From Nocardioides turkmenicus (GTDB lineage Bacteria; Actinomycetota; Actinomycetes; Propionibacteriales; Nocardioidaceae), in contig NZ_JAALAA010000004.1 in assembly GCF_011045035.1 (NCBI RefSeq), forward strand, positions 62,001 through 126,000: a stretch of DNA of 64,000 nt, in the 5' to 3' direction. A program made the position numbers and the translations under genes. The notes below the pieces were generated by a model, which was not told the DNA's origin, did not search any database, and was given only the letters and a program-made list of their open reading frames with translations. Shown one piece after another: positions 17,771 to 26,748 of the stretch. The first letter of the stretch is position 1, and each line of letters opens with the position of its first letter.

Positions 17771-17946
17771 CCGCATCACGCAGCTCGTTCGGGGCTGCTC
17801 GCGGGGGTTCGGGAGACCCGGGTCACACCCGGTCCGAGGTTGGATCGATCAAGGTGGCCCGGGCTCTGGTGATGCCGATAATCGAGCCTGGCGGGGTGTG
17901 CCGCCCGCCGTAGGCCAAGCCTTCCCGAGCAACTGAAAGTTGAGCT

Positions 17947-19392
17947 GTGAGCGACACCGACGAGACCTTCAACGACTGGCAGCACCGCGAGGAGCTCGCG
18001 GAGACGATGATCCCGATCATCGGCAAGCTCTACCGCGAGAAGGATGTCACCATCCTGGTCCACAGCCGGTCGCTGGTGAGCAAGTCCGACATCTCGATCC
18101 TGAAGGCGCACCGGTTCGCGCGCCAGATCGAGGGCGAGGAGCTCTCGGTCACCGACACGTTCCCGCTGCTCCAGGCGGTCGCCAAGCTCGACCTCGGCCC
18201 CTCGAAGGTCGACCTGGGCCTGCTCGCGGTCCAGTACGCCGAGAACGAGCGCGGCCTCTCCGTCGACGACTTCGTCGCCGAGAAGCTGGCCGGAGCCACC
18301 GGCGACAACAAGCTCGAGCGCAACGGTGGCCAGGACGTCGTGCTCTACGGCTTCGGCCGGATCGGCCGCCTCGTCGCGCGGCTCCTCGTCGAGAAGGCGG
18401 GCTCGCGCCACGGTCTGCGGCTGAAGGCCGTCGTCGTCCGCAAGGGTGGCGAGGACGACCTCATCAAGCGCGCCTCGCTGCTGCGCCGCGACTCGATCCA
18501 CGGCCAGTTCGCCGGCACCATCACGGTGGACGAGAAGAACGGCGTGCTCGTCGCCAACGGCAACCCGATCCAGTTCATCTACTCCAACGACCCGACCACG
18601 GTCGACTACACGGCGTACGGCATCAAGGACGCCATCCTCATCGACAACACCGGCAAGTGGCGTGACCGCGAGGGCCTCTCGCAGCACCTGCGCCCGGGCA
18701 TCAAGAAGGTCCTGCTGACCGCGCCGGGCAAGGGCGACGTCCCCAACATCGTCCACGGCGTCAACCACCAGACCCTCACCGGCGACGAGGAGGTCATCTC
18801 CTGCGCGTCCTGCACGACCAACGCGATCGTGCCGCCGCTGAAGCTGATGGAGGACCGTTTCGGCATCGTCCGCGGTCACGTCGAGACGGTGCACTCGTTC
18901 ACCAACGACCAGAACCTGCTCGACAACTACCACAAGGCCGACCGCCGCGGCCGCTCCGCACCGCTCAACCTGGTCCTCACCGAGACCGGTGCGGCCTCCG
19001 CCGTCGCCAAGGCGCTGCCGGACCTGAAGGCGAAGATCACCGGCAACTCGATCCGCATCCCGACCCCCGACGTCTCGATCGCGATCCTGTCGCTCTCCCT
19101 CAAGGGTGAGACCTCCAAGGAAGAGGTCGTCGACTACCTCCGCGAGGCCTCGCTGACCGGCGAGCTGCGTCGCCAGGTGGACTTCACCACCGCCCGCGAC
19201 GCGGTCTCCTCCGACTTCATCGGCTCCCGCGCCGCCTCGATCATCGACGGCAACGCCACCATCGTCGACGGCGACTCCGCGATCCTCTACGTCTGGTACG
19301 ACAACGAGTTCGGCTACTCCTGCCAGGTCGTCCGCACCGTGCAGTCGATCTCGGGCGTCGAGTACCCGACCTTCCCGGTCCCGGCTGTCTGA
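17947..19392 (+). CDS. gapB: Glyceraldehyde-3-phosphate dehydrogenase, long GapB type
   Basis: At 481 residues it is about 140 longer than glycolytic GAPDH, the extra part being an N-terminal helical extension before the nucleotide-binding strand (VVLYGFGRIGRLVARLL, about residue 132). The nucleophile is C289 in SCASCTTN, and NEFGYSCQVVR near the C-terminus is intact. This long type corresponds to GapB of corynebacteria, which works in the gluconeogenic direction with NADPH; cofactor preference here is inferred. The start is GTG 17947 after GAAAG. A GATAAT hexamer at 17877-17882 is a possible -10. It is monocistronic and followed by a very strong terminator. Confidence 0.92.
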   Translation: MSDTDETFNDWQHREELAETMIPIIGKLYREKDVTILVHSRSLVSKSDISILKAHRFARQIEGEELSVTDTFPLLQAVAKLDLGPSKVDLGLLAVQYAENERGLSVDDFVAEKLAGATGDNKLERNGGQDVVLYGFGRIGRLVARLLVEKAGSRHGLRLKAVVVRKGGEDDLIKRASLLRRDSIHGQFAGTITVDEKNGVLVANGNPIQFIYSNDPTTVDYTAYGIKDAILIDNTGKWRDREGLSQHLRPGIKKVLLTAPGKGDVPNIVHGVNHQTLTGDEEVISCASCTTNAIVPPLKLMEDRFGIVRGHVETVHSFTNDQNLLDNYHKADRRGRSAPLNLVLTETGAASAVAKALPDLKAKITGNSIRIPTPDVSIAILSLSLKGETSKEEVVDYLREASLTGELRRQVDFTTARDAVSSDFIGSRAASIIDGNATIVDGDSAILYVWYDNEFGYSCQVVRTVQSISGVEYPTFPVPAV

Positions 19393-19408
19393 GCCGCTCG
19401 AACGGTCT

Positions 19409-19655
19409 CTACGCCGCCCCGTCTCGTCCGGTCTCCGGACGAGACGGGGCGTTTCGGTTCCACGCCATGAGGATCGCTTCGGTGTCGGTCAGCCCGACCT
19501 GCGCCACGTCGCGGAGGACCGGCGCCGACCGGAGCCACATCTCGTACTCGATCTGCTTCTTCTGCTTCTCGGTATCCGCCCTGAGCCAGTCGACGTCATG
19601 CAACGGGCCGTTCGTCGTCGGCCTGCTCCTCCCAGGTCTGCGTGGTGATGCCCAT
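19409..19655 (-). pseudogene. Small hypothetical gene interrupted by a +1 frame change
   Basis: From ATG 19655 (AGGG nine bases upstream) the frame reads MGITTQTWEEQADDERP and then stops at 19596. Skipping one G after the CCC codon (about 19604) continues into 64 more codons (LHDVDWLRADTEKQKKQIEYE...) down to 19409. The second piece alone could start only at a TTG without a ribosome site. The two pieces together give one plausible charged protein of about 81 residues. Either the gene is broken, the base is a sequencing error, or CCC-G is a programmed +1 shift site. The C-terminal codons overlap the gapB terminator. The family is not recognised. Confidence 0.5.
19415..19451 (+). terminator. 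gapB terminator
   Basis: Seventeen perfect base pairs (19415-19431 with 19435-19451) around a TCT loop, followed by TTTCGGTT on the plus strand. It lies 22 bp after the gapB stop and is nearly symmetrical, so it may also act on the convergent small gene. Confidence 0.92.
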
Positions 19656-19782
19656 GGCCACGGACCCTAGGAACCGGCTGTTGCCCAAGCGAGCGAAATC
19701 AAGATCCTGTGGATGACTCTGTGGAAACCATCCGCGGGACGTCAACGGCAGGGTCGGATACCGGGGTCCGCGCCAGCCTGCC

Positions 19783-20529
19783 TCAGGAGCGGACGCGGGC
19801 GAGGAAGGCGCGGGTGCGCTCCTCGACGGGGTCGCCGAAGAGCTGCTCCGGCGGACCCTGCTCAAGGACGCGACCACCGTCGAGGAAGCAGACCTTGGTG
19901 GCGACCTCGCGGGCGAACGACATCTCGTGGGTGGCGAGGACGAGGGTGGTGCCCGCCTCCGCCTCGGCCCGGACGATCTCCAGCACCTCACCGACGAGCT
20001 CGGGGTCGAGGGCGGCGGTGATCTCGTCGAGGAGCAGCAGACGAGGCCGCGTGCACATCGCCCGGACCAGCGCGACCCGCTGCTGCTGGCCCCCGGAGAG
20101 CGCGTCGGGGTGGGCATCGGCCTTGTCGGCGAGACCGAACCGGGCCAGCAGCGCTCGGGCCCGATCGGCCGCCTCACCTGCGGGAACACCGTGGACGCGC
20201 ACCTGGGCCAGCGTGCAGTTGTCGAGCACGGAGAGATGGGGAAAGAGGTTGTACGCCTGGAAGACCATCCCGATCTCCCGGCGGACCGAGCGCGGGTCGA
20301 CGAGCGGGTCCGAGATCTCCCGGCCGTCGAACCTGATGATCCCGTCGTCGATCGTCTCCAGCAGATTCAGGCAGCGCAGCAGGGTCGACTTCCCCGACCC
20401 GGACGCACCGATCAGGCAGACCACGTCGTGCTCGGCCACCACCAGGTCCAGGCCGTCGAGCACAACGCGGCCTCGATAGGACTTCCGCAGGGCCTTGGCC
20501 TCCAGCAACCCCGACACCGTCGCAGTCAT
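19783..20529 (-). CDS. Amino-acid ABC transporter ATP-binding protein
   Basis: This 248-residue ATPase has Walker A (GASGSGKST), Q-loop (MVFQAYNLFPH), signature LSGGQQQRVA and Walker B (LLLLDEITAALDPE). These features are those of the polar amino-acid (HisP/GlnQ-like) subfamily. The D-loop region has EITAALD in place of the usual EPTSALD. The ATG at 20529 overlaps the permease stop as ATGA, so translation is coupled. It is the last gene of a three-gene operon: binding protein, permease, ATPase. Confidence 0.93.
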   Translation of the reverse strand: MTATVSGLLEAKALRKSYRGRVVLDGLDLVVAEHDVVCLIGASGSGKSTLLRCLNLLETIDDGIIRFDGREISDPLVDPRSVRREIGMVFQAYNLFPHLSVLDNCTLAQVRVHGVPAGEAADRARALLARFGLADKADAHPDALSGGQQQRVALVRAMCTRPRLLLLDEITAALDPELVGEVLEIVRAEAEAGTTLVLATHEMSFAREVATKVCFLDGGRVLEQGPPEQLFGDPVEERTRAFLARVRS

Positions 20530-21365
20530 CGACCCTGCTCCTTCTCGATCTGTCGCCGCATCAGCCAGTCGGTGAGCCGGGTGAGCGGCACCGCGACGAC
20601 GAGGAAGTACGCCGCCGCGACCAGCAGCGGCGTGCCGTTGAAGTTGTAGCCCTGGTAGTCCTGGGCCGCCCGGAGCGCCTCGAAGACACCCACCGCCGAG
20701 ATCAGCGCGGTGTCCTTCTGCAGCGAGACGAGATCGTTCATGAGGGGCGGTACGACGCGGCGTACGGCCTGCGGGAGGACCACGAAGCGCATCGTCTGGG
20801 CCCGCGTCAGCGCCAGCGCCTCGGCCGAGGCGACCTGGGTGGGATGGATCGCCAGGATGCCGGCGCGGAAGACCTCCGCGACGTAAGCGCCGTAGCAGAG
20901 CACGAGGGCGAACGTGGTCAGCCAGAAGAGCGAGCTGGTCACCCCCGACAGGCCCAGAGCCGGGATCCCGATGCCGCAGATGACCACCACCATGATCGAC
21001 GGAATCCCGCGGAACAGGTCGGTGTAGCCGGTGGCCAGGAGCCGTAGCGGCGCCAGCCACGGGGAGGTCGTCTGCCGGGCGATGGCGACGAGTGCGCCGA
21101 GGACGAGTACGCACGGCTCGGCGACCAGGAAGATCCGGATGTTGATCCAGAACCCCTCGGCGATCGCCGCGAACGAGTCCCGCGCGTGGGACCAGCTCAG
21201 GAAGTAGTCCCGGACCCGGTCCCACCCGGGTGAGGAGACCACCAGCAGCACCAGCCCCACCGCGACCACGACGGTCACCACGGTGGCGATGGCAGTTTGC
21301 TGGAGCCTCAGCCGGCGGCGTACTGCCTGTCTCTCGAGCTCCCGCTCGCTGGGCGCCCAGGTCAC
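20526..21365 (-). CDS. Amino-acid ABC transporter permease
   Basis: The 279-residue product has an N-terminal cytoplasmic segment and about six membrane helices. The EAA coupling loop for the ATPase is EALALTRAQTMRFVVLPQAVRRVVPPLMND. The start is GTG 21365, overlapping the binding-protein stop as GTGA, and it overlaps the ATPase start at the other end. A single permease gene implies a homodimeric pore. The family (HisMQ type) imports polar or charged amino acids; the actual substrate cannot be decided here. Confidence 0.92.
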   Translation of the reverse strand: MTWAPSERELERQAVRRRLRLQQTAIATVVTVVVAVGLVLLVVSSPGWDRVRDYFLSWSHARDSFAAIAEGFWINIRIFLVAEPCVLVLGALVAIARQTTSPWLAPLRLLATGYTDLFRGIPSIMVVVICGIGIPALGLSGVTSSLFWLTTFALVLCYGAYVAEVFRAGILAIHPTQVASAEALALTRAQTMRFVVLPQAVRRVVPPLMNDLVSLQKDTALISAVGVFEALRAAQDYQGYNFNGTPLLVAAAYFLVVAVPLTRLTDWLMRRQIEKEQGR

Positions 21366-22216
21366 TTCAAGACCGGCACGGAGACGACGTCCGACAGCCA
21401 CTCCTTCTCGAGCGCGGCGAGGGTGCCGTCCTCCTCGAGTGCGGTCAGGGCCTCGTCGAGGCACGGCGCCAGGCCGCTGTCCTTCTCGGTCAGCAGGCCG
21501 AACTCCTCCGGCTTCTCGCTGCTCTCGAACTGACCGGTGATCGTGCTGCCCTCGATCTCGGCGGCGGTGATGTAGAACGCGGTCGGCAGGTCGAAGACGA
21601 GCGCGTCGACCTGGCCGTTGAGCAGCGCCTGCTTGGCCTGGTCGCTGGTGTCGAACACCAGCGGGTCCTTGGTCGGCTTCACGTCCTCGCGGATCGCGGT
21701 GAGCGACGTGGTCGCGGTCTGGGCACCGAGCTTGAGTCCCTTCAGATCCTCCAGCGATGCCGCCTGGGCCGCGTCCTCCTCCATCGTCACGACCGCCTGC
21801 GAAGCCGTGTAGTAGCCCTTCGAGAAGTCGACGACACCCGCACGCTCGGGGGTGATCGAGATCTGGTTGATGTCGAAGTCGAACTTCTTCTCGCCCGGCG
21901 TGTAGGAGGTGTTGAACGCCTGCTTGACCCAGACGACGTCCTCCTTCGCGAACCCGAGCTGCTCGGCGACGGCATAGGCGACCGCCGACTCGAAGCCCTT
22001 GCCGTTGCTGGGGTCGTCCTCGGAGAACCACGGCTCGTACGCCGGGGAGTCGGTGCCGACGGTCAGCTTGCCGTCCTGCTTCAGCGGCAGGTCCGCAGCC
22101 TCGCACGAGGCGGGGGCGCCCCCATTGGCGCTGGTGTCGCCCTCGCTTCCGCACGCGGTCAAGACGGCGGCGAGAGCGAGCGGAACGACGAGAAGGGGAG
22201 TAAGGCGAGTGCGCAT
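21362..22216 (-). CDS. Amino-acid ABC transporter substrate-binding lipoprotein
   Basis: The 284-residue protein begins with a lipoprotein signal peptide whose lipobox LTAC places the lipidated cysteine at residue 22. The mature part is a family 3 solute-binding protein (LTVGTDSPAYEPWFSEDD, then DFDINQISITPERAGVVDFSKGYY). The ATG at 22216 is preferred to one 16 codons upstream, which would give an unusually long n-region. It heads the importer operon. The spacer to the divergent fadH carries a perfect palindrome (22258-22269). Confidence 0.93.
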   Translation of the reverse strand: MRTRLTPLLVVPLALAAVLTACGSEGDTSANGGAPASCEAADLPLKQDGKLTVGTDSPAYEPWFSEDDPSNGKGFESAVAYAVAEQLGFAKEDVVWVKQAFNTSYTPGEKKFDFDINQISITPERAGVVDFSKGYYTASQAVVTMEEDAAQAASLEDLKGLKLGAQTATTSLTAIREDVKPTKDPLVFDTSDQAKQALLNGQVDALVFDLPTAFYITAAEIEGSTITGQFESSEKPEEFGLLTEKDSGLAPCLDEALTALEEDGTLAALEKEWLSDVVSVPVLK

Positions 22217-22257
22217 GTGCGGAATCGTAGATGGAACCAGCACTGGCCGCTTCTTAT

Positions 22258-22269
22258 TACTCATGAGTA
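22258..22269. promoter_or_regulatory. Perfect 12-bp palindrome between importer and fadH
   Basis: TACTCATGAGTA is fully symmetrical and lies 10 bp before the fadH start and 41 bp before the binding-protein start. It is in the only AT-rich stretch of this 63-bp divergent spacer. An operator acting on one or both promoters is plausible. Confidence 0.4.
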
Positions 22270-22279
22270 GCATACGGCC

Positions 22280-24280
22280 ATGGCGTACGAATCCCTGCTC
22301 TCTCCGCTCACCATCGGGCCGCTCACCCTGCGCAACCGGGTGGTGATGGGGTCGATGCACACCGGTCTCGAGGACCACGCCTGGGACATCCCCAAGCTCG
22401 CGGCCTACTTCGCCGAGCGCGCACGCGGAGGCACCGGGCTGATCATCACCGGCGGCTATGCGCCGAACAAGCGCGGCTGGCTCAAGCCGTTCGCGAGCGA
22501 GATGAGCTCCCGGCTGCACGCCGCCCAGCACCGCCGGGTCACCGGCGCGGTGCACGAGGAGGGCGGCGCGATCGCCATGCAGATCCTGCACGCCGGCCGC
22601 TACGCCTACACGCCGTTCTCGGTCAGCGCCTCCGCCGTCCAGGCGCCGATCAACCCGTTCAAGCCCGCGGCCCTCTCCGACAAGGCCGTCGACGCGACCG
22701 TCTCCGACTTCGCCAAGAGCGTCGCGCTGGCGAAGAAGGCGGGTTACGACGCGGTCGAGATCATGGGCTCCGAGGGCTACCTGATCAACCAGTTCCTCGC
22801 CGAGCGGACCAACCAGCGCGAGGACCGCTGGGGCGGCACCCTGACGAACCGGATGCGGTTCCCGGTCGAGATCGTGCGGCGCTCGCGAGAACTGGTCGGT
22901 GACGACTTCCCGATCATCTTCCGGCTCTCGATCCTCGACCTGGTCGACGACGGTCAGACCTGGGAGGAGACGGTCGAGCTCGCGTACGCGCTGCAGGACG
23001 CCGGCGTCTCCGTCTTCAACACCGGCATCGGCTGGCACGAGGCGCGGGTGCCGACCATCATCACCCAGGTCCCGCGCGGTGCCTGGCTGGACATGACCGC
23101 GCGCCTCAAGGCCGAGGTGGACATCCCGGTCTGCGCCTCCAACCGGATCAACACCCCCGAGCTCGCCGAGGCGGCGATCGCCGAGGGCAAGGCCGACCTG
23201 GTCTCGATGGCCCGGCCGCTGCTGGCCGACCCCGAGTTCGCCAAGAAGACCGCCGAGGGCCGCACCGACGAGATCAACACCTGCATCGCCTGCAACCAGG
23301 CCTGCCTCGACCACGCCTTCTCCAACAAGGCCGCCTCCTGCCTGGTCAACCCGCGTGCCGCACGCGAGACGACCCTGGTGCTCTCCCCGACCCGGGTGAA
23401 GGCGACCGTGGCCGTCGTCGGCGCCGGCCCGGCCGGCCTCGCCGCCGCCACCTCGGCCGCCGAGCGCGGCTTCGAGGTGACGCTGTTCGAGAAGTCCTCG
23501 CAGATCGGCGGTCAGTTCCGCCTCGCCATGGCGGTGCCGGGCAAGGAGGACTTCAAGGACACGCTGCGCTACTTCGGCCGGCGTCTCGAGGTGCTGGGCG
23601 TCGACGTACGTCTCGACACCGAGGCAACCACCGCCGACCTCAAGCCCTTCGACCACGTCATCGTCTCCACCGGCGTCACGCCGCGGGTGCCGCAGATCGC
23701 CGGCTCCGAGGACGAGCGGGTCGTGACGTACGCCGATGTGCTCTCCGGCCGGGTCGTCCCGGGCCGCCGGGTCGCGGTGATCGGTGCAGGCGGCATCGGC
23801 GTCGACGTGTCCGCCTGGCTGACCCACCGGCCCGAGACCCTCGACGAGTGGAAGGCCCGCTGGGGCGTCGGCGACCCGGCGACCTTCCGCGGCGGTCTCA
23901 CCACGCCGGTCCTCGAGGCCCCGGCCCGTCAGGTGACCCTGCTGCAGCGGAAGTCCACCCCGATCGGCATCAGGCTCGGCAAGACCTCCGGCTGGGCTCA
24001 CCGCGCCCACCTGAAGCAGGACGGCGTCAAGCAGGTCCGAGGTGCGACGTACGACAAGATCGAGGCGGGCGACGACGCCGTCACGCTCCACTACGCCGTC
24101 GACGGCCAGCCGCACACGCTCGAGGTCGACCACGTCATCCTCTGCGCCGGCCAGGAGTCGGTGCGCAACCTCTGGACGGAGCGTGACAACTGGCATCTGA
24201 TCGGTGGCGCCGACGTCGCGGCCGAGCTCGACGCGAAGCGCGCGATCAAGCAGGGCACCGAGGTCGCCGCCGGACTGTAG
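22280..24280 (+). CDS. fadH: 2,4-dienoyl-CoA reductase (NADPH), FMN/Fe-S/FAD type
   Basis: This 666-residue protein has the two-part FadH structure. Residues 1-340 form an old-yellow-enzyme barrel (MGSMHTGLED, AMQILHAGRYAY, EIMGSEGYLINQFLAERTN). The 4Fe-4S cysteines are in CIACNQACLDHAFSNKAASCLVNPR. The C-terminal half binds FAD and NADPH (VAVVGAGPAGLAAATSAAERG; VAVIGAGGIGVDVSAWL). FadH removes 2,4-double bonds from unsaturated acyl-CoAs so that they can re-enter beta-oxidation. The ATG at 22280 is close to a palindrome that may control it. The HIT gene follows 10 bp later on the same strand. Confidence 0.93.
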   Translation: MAYESLLSPLTIGPLTLRNRVVMGSMHTGLEDHAWDIPKLAAYFAERARGGTGLIITGGYAPNKRGWLKPFASEMSSRLHAAQHRRVTGAVHEEGGAIAMQILHAGRYAYTPFSVSASAVQAPINPFKPAALSDKAVDATVSDFAKSVALAKKAGYDAVEIMGSEGYLINQFLAERTNQREDRWGGTLTNRMRFPVEIVRRSRELVGDDFPIIFRLSILDLVDDGQTWEETVELAYALQDAGVSVFNTGIGWHEARVPTIITQVPRGAWLDMTARLKAEVDIPVCASNRINTPELAEAAIAEGKADLVSMARPLLADPEFAKKTAEGRTDEINTCIACNQACLDHAFSNKAASCLVNPRAARETTLVLSPTRVKATVAVVGAGPAGLAAATSAAERGFEVTLFEKSSQIGGQFRLAMAVPGKEDFKDTLRYFGRRLEVLGVDVRLDTEATTADLKPFDHVIVSTGVTPRVPQIAGSEDERVVTYADVLSGRVVPGRRVAVIGAGGIGVDVSAWLTHRPETLDEWKARWGVGDPATFRGGLTTPVLEAPARQVTLLQRKSTPIGIRLGKTSGWAHRAHLKQDGVKQVRGATYDKIEAGDDAVTLHYAVDGQPHTLEVDHVILCAGQESVRNLWTERDNWHLIGGADVAAELDAKRAIKQGTEVAAGL

Positions 24281-24290
24281 CCTTCCTCGC

Positions 24291-24710
24291 ATGAGCGATC
24301 CCGACTGCCTGTTCTGCAACATCGTCGCGGGCAACATCCCGTCGACGAAGGTCTACGAGGACGACGAGACGTACGCCTTCATGGACATCGCACCGGCCGC
24401 CGAGGGCCACACCGTGGTGGTGCCGAAGACGCACACCAAGGACGTCCTGGAGGCCGACCCGGCGGTCTACGCCGCGACCGCGAAGGCCGCCCAGGCGGTC
24501 GCCAGGCGAGCGGTCGACGTGCTGCAGGCCGACGGGGTCAACGTGCTCAACAACTGCGGGCCGGCCGCGTGGCAGACGGTCTTCCACCTGCACTTCCACG
24601 TGATCCCGCGCTACACGGACAAGTCCAAGGACTCGCTCACCCTCCCGTGGGTGCCACACCCGGGCGACATGGACGCGATCAAGGCGATCGGCGAGAAGCT
24701 GGCCTTCTAG
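24291..24710 (+). CDS. HIT-family nucleotide-binding hydrolase
   Basis: The 139-residue protein is a histidine-triad enzyme with HLHFHVIPR near residue 103, where the middle His is the nucleophile. The N-terminal CLFCNIVAG holds two cysteines of the zinc site often found in bacterial HIT proteins. They hydrolyse purine nucleoside phosphoramidates or dinucleotides; the physiological substrate is uncertain. The ATG is 10 bp after the fadH stop, so read-through transcription is likely. It ends 8 bp before the convergent GH1-like gene. Confidence 0.92.
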   Translation: MSDPDCLFCNIVAGNIPSTKVYEDDETYAFMDIAPAAEGHTVVVPKTHTKDVLEADPAVYAATAKAAQAVARRAVDVLQADGVNVLNNCGPAAWQTVFHLHFHVIPRYTDKSKDSLTLPWVPHPGDMDAIKAIGEKLAF

Positions 24711-24718
24711 GAGATGCT

Positions 24719-25969
24719 CTAGCCGGTGGGCGCTCCTTCGGCGTGGGCGGCGACCATTTCGGCGTACCACCCGAAGGAGCGCTTCGGCGTACGCACCCCC
24801 GCGGCGTCGACGTGCACCAAGCCGTACTTCCCGCCCACGCCGTCCTCCCAGTCCTTGCCGGTGAACGGCGCCTCCCAGCCGTCGCGGTCGAGCAGGGTGT
24901 AGGCGTAGAAGCCGCGTACGTCGACACCACGCTCTATCGCGGCCGAGACCGCCTCCAGGTGGGCCTCGAGGTAGTCGATCCGGGCCTGGTCGTCGACCTC
25001 GCCGTCCACCACCGGGGCGTCGTACGCAGCACCGCACTCGGTCACCACGATCGGCGGCATCGCGGCGCGATAGCGGGATCGGGTGATGATCAGCCACTCC
25101 CGCAGCGCGGTCGGCACCACGCCCCAGCCGGTGTCGGTGGCGGGGTAGCCGACGAGCGGCACCATCCGGAACGGGATCTCGTCGCCCTCGGCCGAGGCGC
25201 CGATGCGCTGCGGGGCGAAGAAGTTGACGCCGTAGAAGTCCAGGGGCGACCGGATCGCGGCCATGTCGCCCGGCATCACGACCTCGTCGGCCAGGCCGGC
25301 GAGGTCACGTGGGTAGCGGCCCATCAGCATCGCCTCGAGCGGGACCGCGTTCCAGGCCAGGTCGACGAGCTTGGCGGCGCCGACGTCGGCCGGGTCCTCC
25401 GAGAGCGGCCAGATCGGCTCGTGGTGCGTGGCGCACCCGACGGTCGCCACTCCAGCGGCCCGCAGCACCTGCACGCCGCGGCCGTGGGCCAGGAGCAGGT
25501 GGTGCATCGCAGCGACGACTCCCCAGCCGGCCCGGCGCCCGGGCGCGATCGTGCCGAGGCCGTAGCCGAGGTAGGCGCCCACGTTGGGGTCCTGGACCGG
25601 CACCCACTCCGGGACCCGGTCGCCGATCAGGTCGGCGACCGTCTGGGCGTATTCACCGAACGCGTCGACCGTGGCGCGGTTGAGCCAGCCGCCGTCGGCC
25701 GCCAGCGGCTCGGGCAGCTCGCCGGCGTAGAGCGTTGCGGAGGGGCGCAGGCCGGCGTCGAGCAGCTCGTCGACCAGGCGGTCGTAACGAGCGCGGGCAT
25801 CGGGATCGAAGACACCGCGCCCACCCGGCTGAAGCTCGCTCCAGGAGACGGCGAACCGGTATCCCGGCGCACCGAGACGCGTGAGCAGCGCAACGTCCTG
25901 CTCGCCCCCCGGCCGGGTGGCGTCTGCAGTGCCGAACACGAAGCCAGTCGGGAACTTGGGAAACGCCAC
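24719..25969 (-). CDS. Glycoside hydrolase family 1-like protein with altered active site
   Basis: This 416-residue protein has a GH1 barrel but departs from beta-glucosidases at most sugar-contact motifs. The usual NEP holding the acid/base Glu is Q126-D127-P. The nucleophile motif T-E-N-G is T-E-C-G with E311 retained. The segment that normally carries YQIEGA and a variable loop is shortened by about 35 residues (FGTADATRPGGEQDVALL). HWDLP is AGELP and NFEW is RDGW. It could be a divergent hydrolase with Asp as acid, or a non-catalytic relative. GTG at 25969 is the assumed start; the divergent pirin gene begins only 10 bp away, so the true start may be further inside. Confidence 0.78.
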   Translation of the reverse strand: MAFPKFPTGFVFGTADATRPGGEQDVALLTRLGAPGYRFAVSWSELQPGGRGVFDPDARARYDRLVDELLDAGLRPSATLYAGELPEPLAADGGWLNRATVDAFGEYAQTVADLIGDRVPEWVPVQDPNVGAYLGYGLGTIAPGRRAGWGVVAAMHHLLLAHGRGVQVLRAAGVATVGCATHHEPIWPLSEDPADVGAAKLVDLAWNAVPLEAMLMGRYPRDLAGLADEVVMPGDMAAIRSPLDFYGVNFFAPQRIGASAEGDEIPFRMVPLVGYPATDTGWGVVPTALREWLIITRSRYRAAMPPIVVTECGAAYDAPVVDGEVDDQARIDYLEAHLEAVSAAIERGVDVRGFYAYTLLDRDGWEAPFTGKDWEDGVGGKYGLVHVDAAGVRTPKRSFGWYAEMVAAHAEGAPTG

Positions 25970-25978
25970 GGCACAATC

Positions 25979-26668
25979 ATGACTGTGACTGCCCAGATCC
26001 GCCGAGGAACCGCCCGATTCACGGAACGTCCACCCGGCCTCCGGCCAGGAAAAATCACCTGGCACACCTACTCCTTCGGCCCCCACTACGACCCCAACCG
26101 CGTCGGCTTCGGCCCGATCGTGACCTACGACGAGCACCTGTTGCGCAACGGGGAGGGATTCGAGGACCATCACCATGCCGGGGTCACGATCGTCACCTGG
26201 CCGATCTCCGGCGAGGTGACCCACGCCGACTCGACCGGCGCCACCGGGACCGTCTCCCGCGGCCAGGTCGGTGTCTTCACGACCGGCGACGGCGTCGACC
26301 ACTCCGAGTTCGCCTCCGCCGCCGGCACCCGCTTCATCCAGGTCTGGGTCTCCGGCAGCACCGGCGAGCCGGCGTACGCCGTCCACGACGTCACCCCGGT
26401 CGAGGGCGAGTGGGTCGAGGCGGTCCACCTGGACCAGGGGTCGCTGTGGGTCGGCCACGTCGGCACCGACGGGCCCGCCGAGATCACCCTCCCGGAGGGC
26501 CGCCTCCGCCATCTCCACGTCGCCACCGGCGCCCTGCTGCGTAGCGGCATGGCCGAGCCGCTGACCGCCGGAGACGCCTTCGAGATCACCGCCGGCGAGG
26601 ACCTGCCGCCGGCGTTCACGGTCAGTGCAGGCGTACCGACCGAGCTTCTTCTCTGGACCTTCGAATAG
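25979..26668 (+). CDS. Pirin-family cupin protein
   Basis: The 229-residue product has the pirin/YhaK bicupin pattern. The metal-ligand region is in FEDHHHAGVTIVTWPISGEVTHAD, with a later VDHSEF segment, and the C-terminal cupin half is more diverged. Pirins include quercetin dioxygenases and redox-sensing cofactors; the role here is undetermined. ATG 25979 was used; a GTG six bases further on is an alternative. The gene is divergent from the GH1-like gene with almost no spacer, so the promoters must overlap coding sequence or one start is wrong. Confidence 0.85.
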   Translation: MTVTAQIRRGTARFTERPPGLRPGKITWHTYSFGPHYDPNRVGFGPIVTYDEHLLRNGEGFEDHHHAGVTIVTWPISGEVTHADSTGATGTVSRGQVGVFTTGDGVDHSEFASAAGTRFIQVWVSGSTGEPAYAVHDVTPVEGEWVEAVHLDQGSLWVGHVGTDGPAEITLPEGRLRHLHVATGALLRSGMAEPLTAGDAFEITAGEDLPPAFTVSAGVPTELLLWTFE

Positions 26669-26748
26669 GGCGGACAAGCCCCCGGCTCCACGGATAAAGT
26701 CCGCACCAGACTGCTGCTCAGTGTGGAGACTCTGCCGAAAGGTTTGGC

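Noticed and set aside
19707-19725. Two CTGTGGA motifs 12 bp apart, DnaA-box-like on the other strand
   Set aside because: Only partial matches to TTATCCACA and no other origin features (dnaA, dnaN, AT-rich unwinding region) nearby.
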